DNA of 64,000 nt from Streptomyces sp. AM 2-1-1 (lineage in GTDB: Bacteria > Actinomycetota > Actinomycetes > Streptomycetales > Streptomycetaceae). Every line of letters begins with the position of its first letter. The stretch's first letter is position 1. The notes under the pieces were generated by a model. That model did no database searches. It saw only the letters and a list, made by a program, of their open reading frames with translations, and had not been told where the DNA came from. The DNA lies in the NCBI RefSeq assembly GCF_029167645.1, contig NZ_CP119147.1, forward strand, positions 2,108,001 to 2,172,000, written 5' to 3'. Both the position numbers and the translations under genes were made by a program. Positions 61,146 to 64,000 of this stretch are shown here, one piece after another.

Positions 61146-61802
61146 ATGACGATCCGGGTCCTGGTGGCCGAGGACCAGTCGGCGGTACGGGCGGGGCTGG
61201 TGCTGATCCTGCGGAGCGCGCTGGACATCGAGGTGGTGGGCGAGGCGGCGGACGGCGAGGAGGCCGTACGGCTGGCGCGTGAGCTCCGCCCCGACGTCGT
61301 GCTGATGGATCTTCAGATGCCGCGGCTGGACGGGGTGTCGGCCACCGAGCGGGTGGTGGCCGAGGGGAGCGCCGACGTCCTGGTGCTGACCACGTTCGAT
61401 CTGGACAGCCATGTCTTCGGCGCGCTGCGGGCCGGTGCCTGCGGCTTCCTGCTCAAGAACACGGAGGCGCGGGACCTGCTGGAGGGGGTCCGCGCGGTGG
61501 CCCGGGGCGAGGGGCTGATCGCACCGGCGGTGACGCGCCGGCTGATCGCCCGGTTCGCGGCGGGGACGACGGTGCCCGTGCCGCCCGGCTCCGCGTCCGG
61601 CGATCCGGCGGTCGAGGCACTCACCCGCCGGGAGCGGGAAGTTCTCGGATGCCTGGCCGCGGGGCTCTCCAACGCGGAGATCGCGGGGCGGCTCTCGATG
61701 GCGGAGGCGACGGCGAAGACGCACGTCAGCAGGGTGCTGGCCAAGCTCGGGCTGCGCAGCCGCGCCCAGGCGGCGGTGCGGGCGCGGGAGTTGGGTCTGT
61801 GA
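61146..61802 (+). CDS. chiR: Response regulator ChiR (NarL/LuxR type)
   Basis: A 218-residue regulator. The receiver has ED at 9-10, phospho-Asp55 in VVLMDLQMPRLDG and the late Lys in FLLKNTEARDLL. The LuxR-type DNA-binding domain LTRREREVLGCLAAGLSNAEIAGRL…AKTHVSRVLAKLGLRSRAQA completes it. It begins 4 bp after chiS, so the two form one operon. In S. coelicolor the orthologue binds the direct repeats in front of the chitinase gene, which are present here 30 bp after the chiR stop. Confidence 0.9.
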   Translation: MTIRVLVAEDQSAVRAGLVLILRSALDIEVVGEAADGEEAVRLARELRPDVVLMDLQMPRLDGVSATERVVAEGSADVLVLTTFDLDSHVFGALRAGACGFLLKNTEARDLLEGVRAVARGEGLIAPAVTRRLIARFAAGTTVPVPPGSASGDPAVEALTRREREVLGCLAAGLSNAEIAGRLSMAEATAKTHVSRVLAKLGLRSRAQAAVRARELGL

Positions 61803-61831
61803 GCGGACCCACCACCGCGACGTACTTCATC

Positions 61832-61873
61832 TGGTCCAGACCTCTTGACGATTGGTCCAGACCTTCCTAGTCT
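61832..61873 (+). promoter_or_regulatory. Chitinase promoter with twin 12-bp direct repeats (dre-like)
   Basis: TGGTCCAGACCT occurs at 61832-61843 and 61853-61864. Between them lies TTGACG (61845-61850, -35) and, 17 bp on, TAGTCT (61868-61873, -10). The repeats flank and overlap the -35, the known layout of streptomycete chitinase promoters, and each matches 10 of 12 central positions of the DasR site TGGTCTAGACCA. Confidence 0.85.
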
Positions 61874-61985
61874 CACCGCAACAGACTGCGATGAGCGCGC
61901 ACATGACAACGCGTGCTCAGGGCGGCGCAGGGTCTGCAGTCCACGAACCACCCCCCGTTTGTCGGACCTCACCCGAGGAGCACCG

Positions 61986-63869
<1,884 letters not shown>

Positions 63870-63920
63870 CCCCGAGGGGGCCCCACCCCCCTGACGGACG
63901 CACCACCGAGCACCACCCCC

Positions 63921-63966
63921 GAAAGCGCCGGGGAGACAGGTCCGCCCCCTGTCTCCCCGGTCTTTC
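63921..63966 (+). terminator. Terminator of the chitinase gene
   Basis: CCGGGGAGACAGG (63928-63940) pairs with 63948-63960 around TCCGCCC. The stem is extended by GAAAG/CTTTC (63921-63925, 63962-63966), a long stable hairpin about 50 bp after the stop. Confidence 0.85.
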
Positions 63967-64000
63967 GCATGTCCGGGGGTGCGTCGGCGGAGCCGTGCGG

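Overview
The window is typical Streptomyces chromosome: very high GC, long non-overlapping genes, GTG and occasional TTG starts, and many genes with no leader. The gene order matches, from memory, the S. coelicolor core block that runs from about SCO5440 down to SCO5376. Landmarks are pfkA–pta–ackA–pyk, the isobutyryl-CoA mutase large subunit, MeaB, methylmalonyl-CoA epimerase, Scy–FilP, NucS, and ChiS–ChiR–chitinase. No rRNA, tRNA, CRISPR array, prophage or intact insertion sequence was seen. I recognise 55 protein genes and two transposase remnants.

Layout. 89–3445: nucleoside deaminase and an LLM oxidoreductase in a coupled pair, an Lrp regulator, a MerR–thioredoxin operon and an alpha/beta hydrolase. 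3572–12918: a secreted penicillin-acylase-like Ntn hydrolase with a discoidin domain, the C4-dicarboxylate carrier DctA, a GNAT acetyltransferase, an IS5-type remnant, a DUF6584 gene and a CitA/DcuS-type two-component system that probably serves DctA. 13323–19681: the glycolysis/acetate node (pfkA against divergent pta–ackA–pyk). 19880–24201: a DUF6230–DUF6114–secreted-protein cassette and a thioredoxin–TPR protein. 24573–28024: TetR, IcmA, DUF3817 and MarR. 28346–33265: an extracellular glycan cluster (GH6 endoglucanase, copper radical oxidase GlxA, cellulose-synthase-like CslA). 33471–37029: a thiamine-binding protein, a second DUF3817, three tandem AIM24 genes and MarR. 37079–39938: MeaB, thiolase and epimerase. 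40103–45030: the polar-growth coiled-coil proteins Scy and FilP. 45117–50775: two paralogous ABC exporter cassettes split by an oxidoreductase and IS630 debris. 50796–59786: small conserved actinobacterial genes, NucS mismatch endonuclease, a membrane-anchored ATPase-like protein, STAS, 3-hydroxybutyryl-CoA dehydrogenase and a cobalamin adenosyltransferase. 59873–63869: ChiS–ChiR–chitinase with a classic chitinase promoter.

Themes. Hyphal tip growth and the tip glycan (Scy, FilP, CslA, GlxA, GH6) lie within 17 kb. Cobalamin-dependent acyl-CoA rearrangement is spread over the window (IcmA, MeaB, epimerase, adenosyltransferase), but the small IcmB subunit is absent. Several good palindromes or direct repeats sit at promoters, and at least eight genes have a TANNNT box ending exactly 6 nt before the start codon, predicting leaderless mRNAs. 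The least understood parts are the DUF6230/DUF6114 cassette, the AIM24 triplet and the ATPase-like membrane protein with an arginine in its P-loop. None can be called a new system from sequence alone, but they are the best candidates here.
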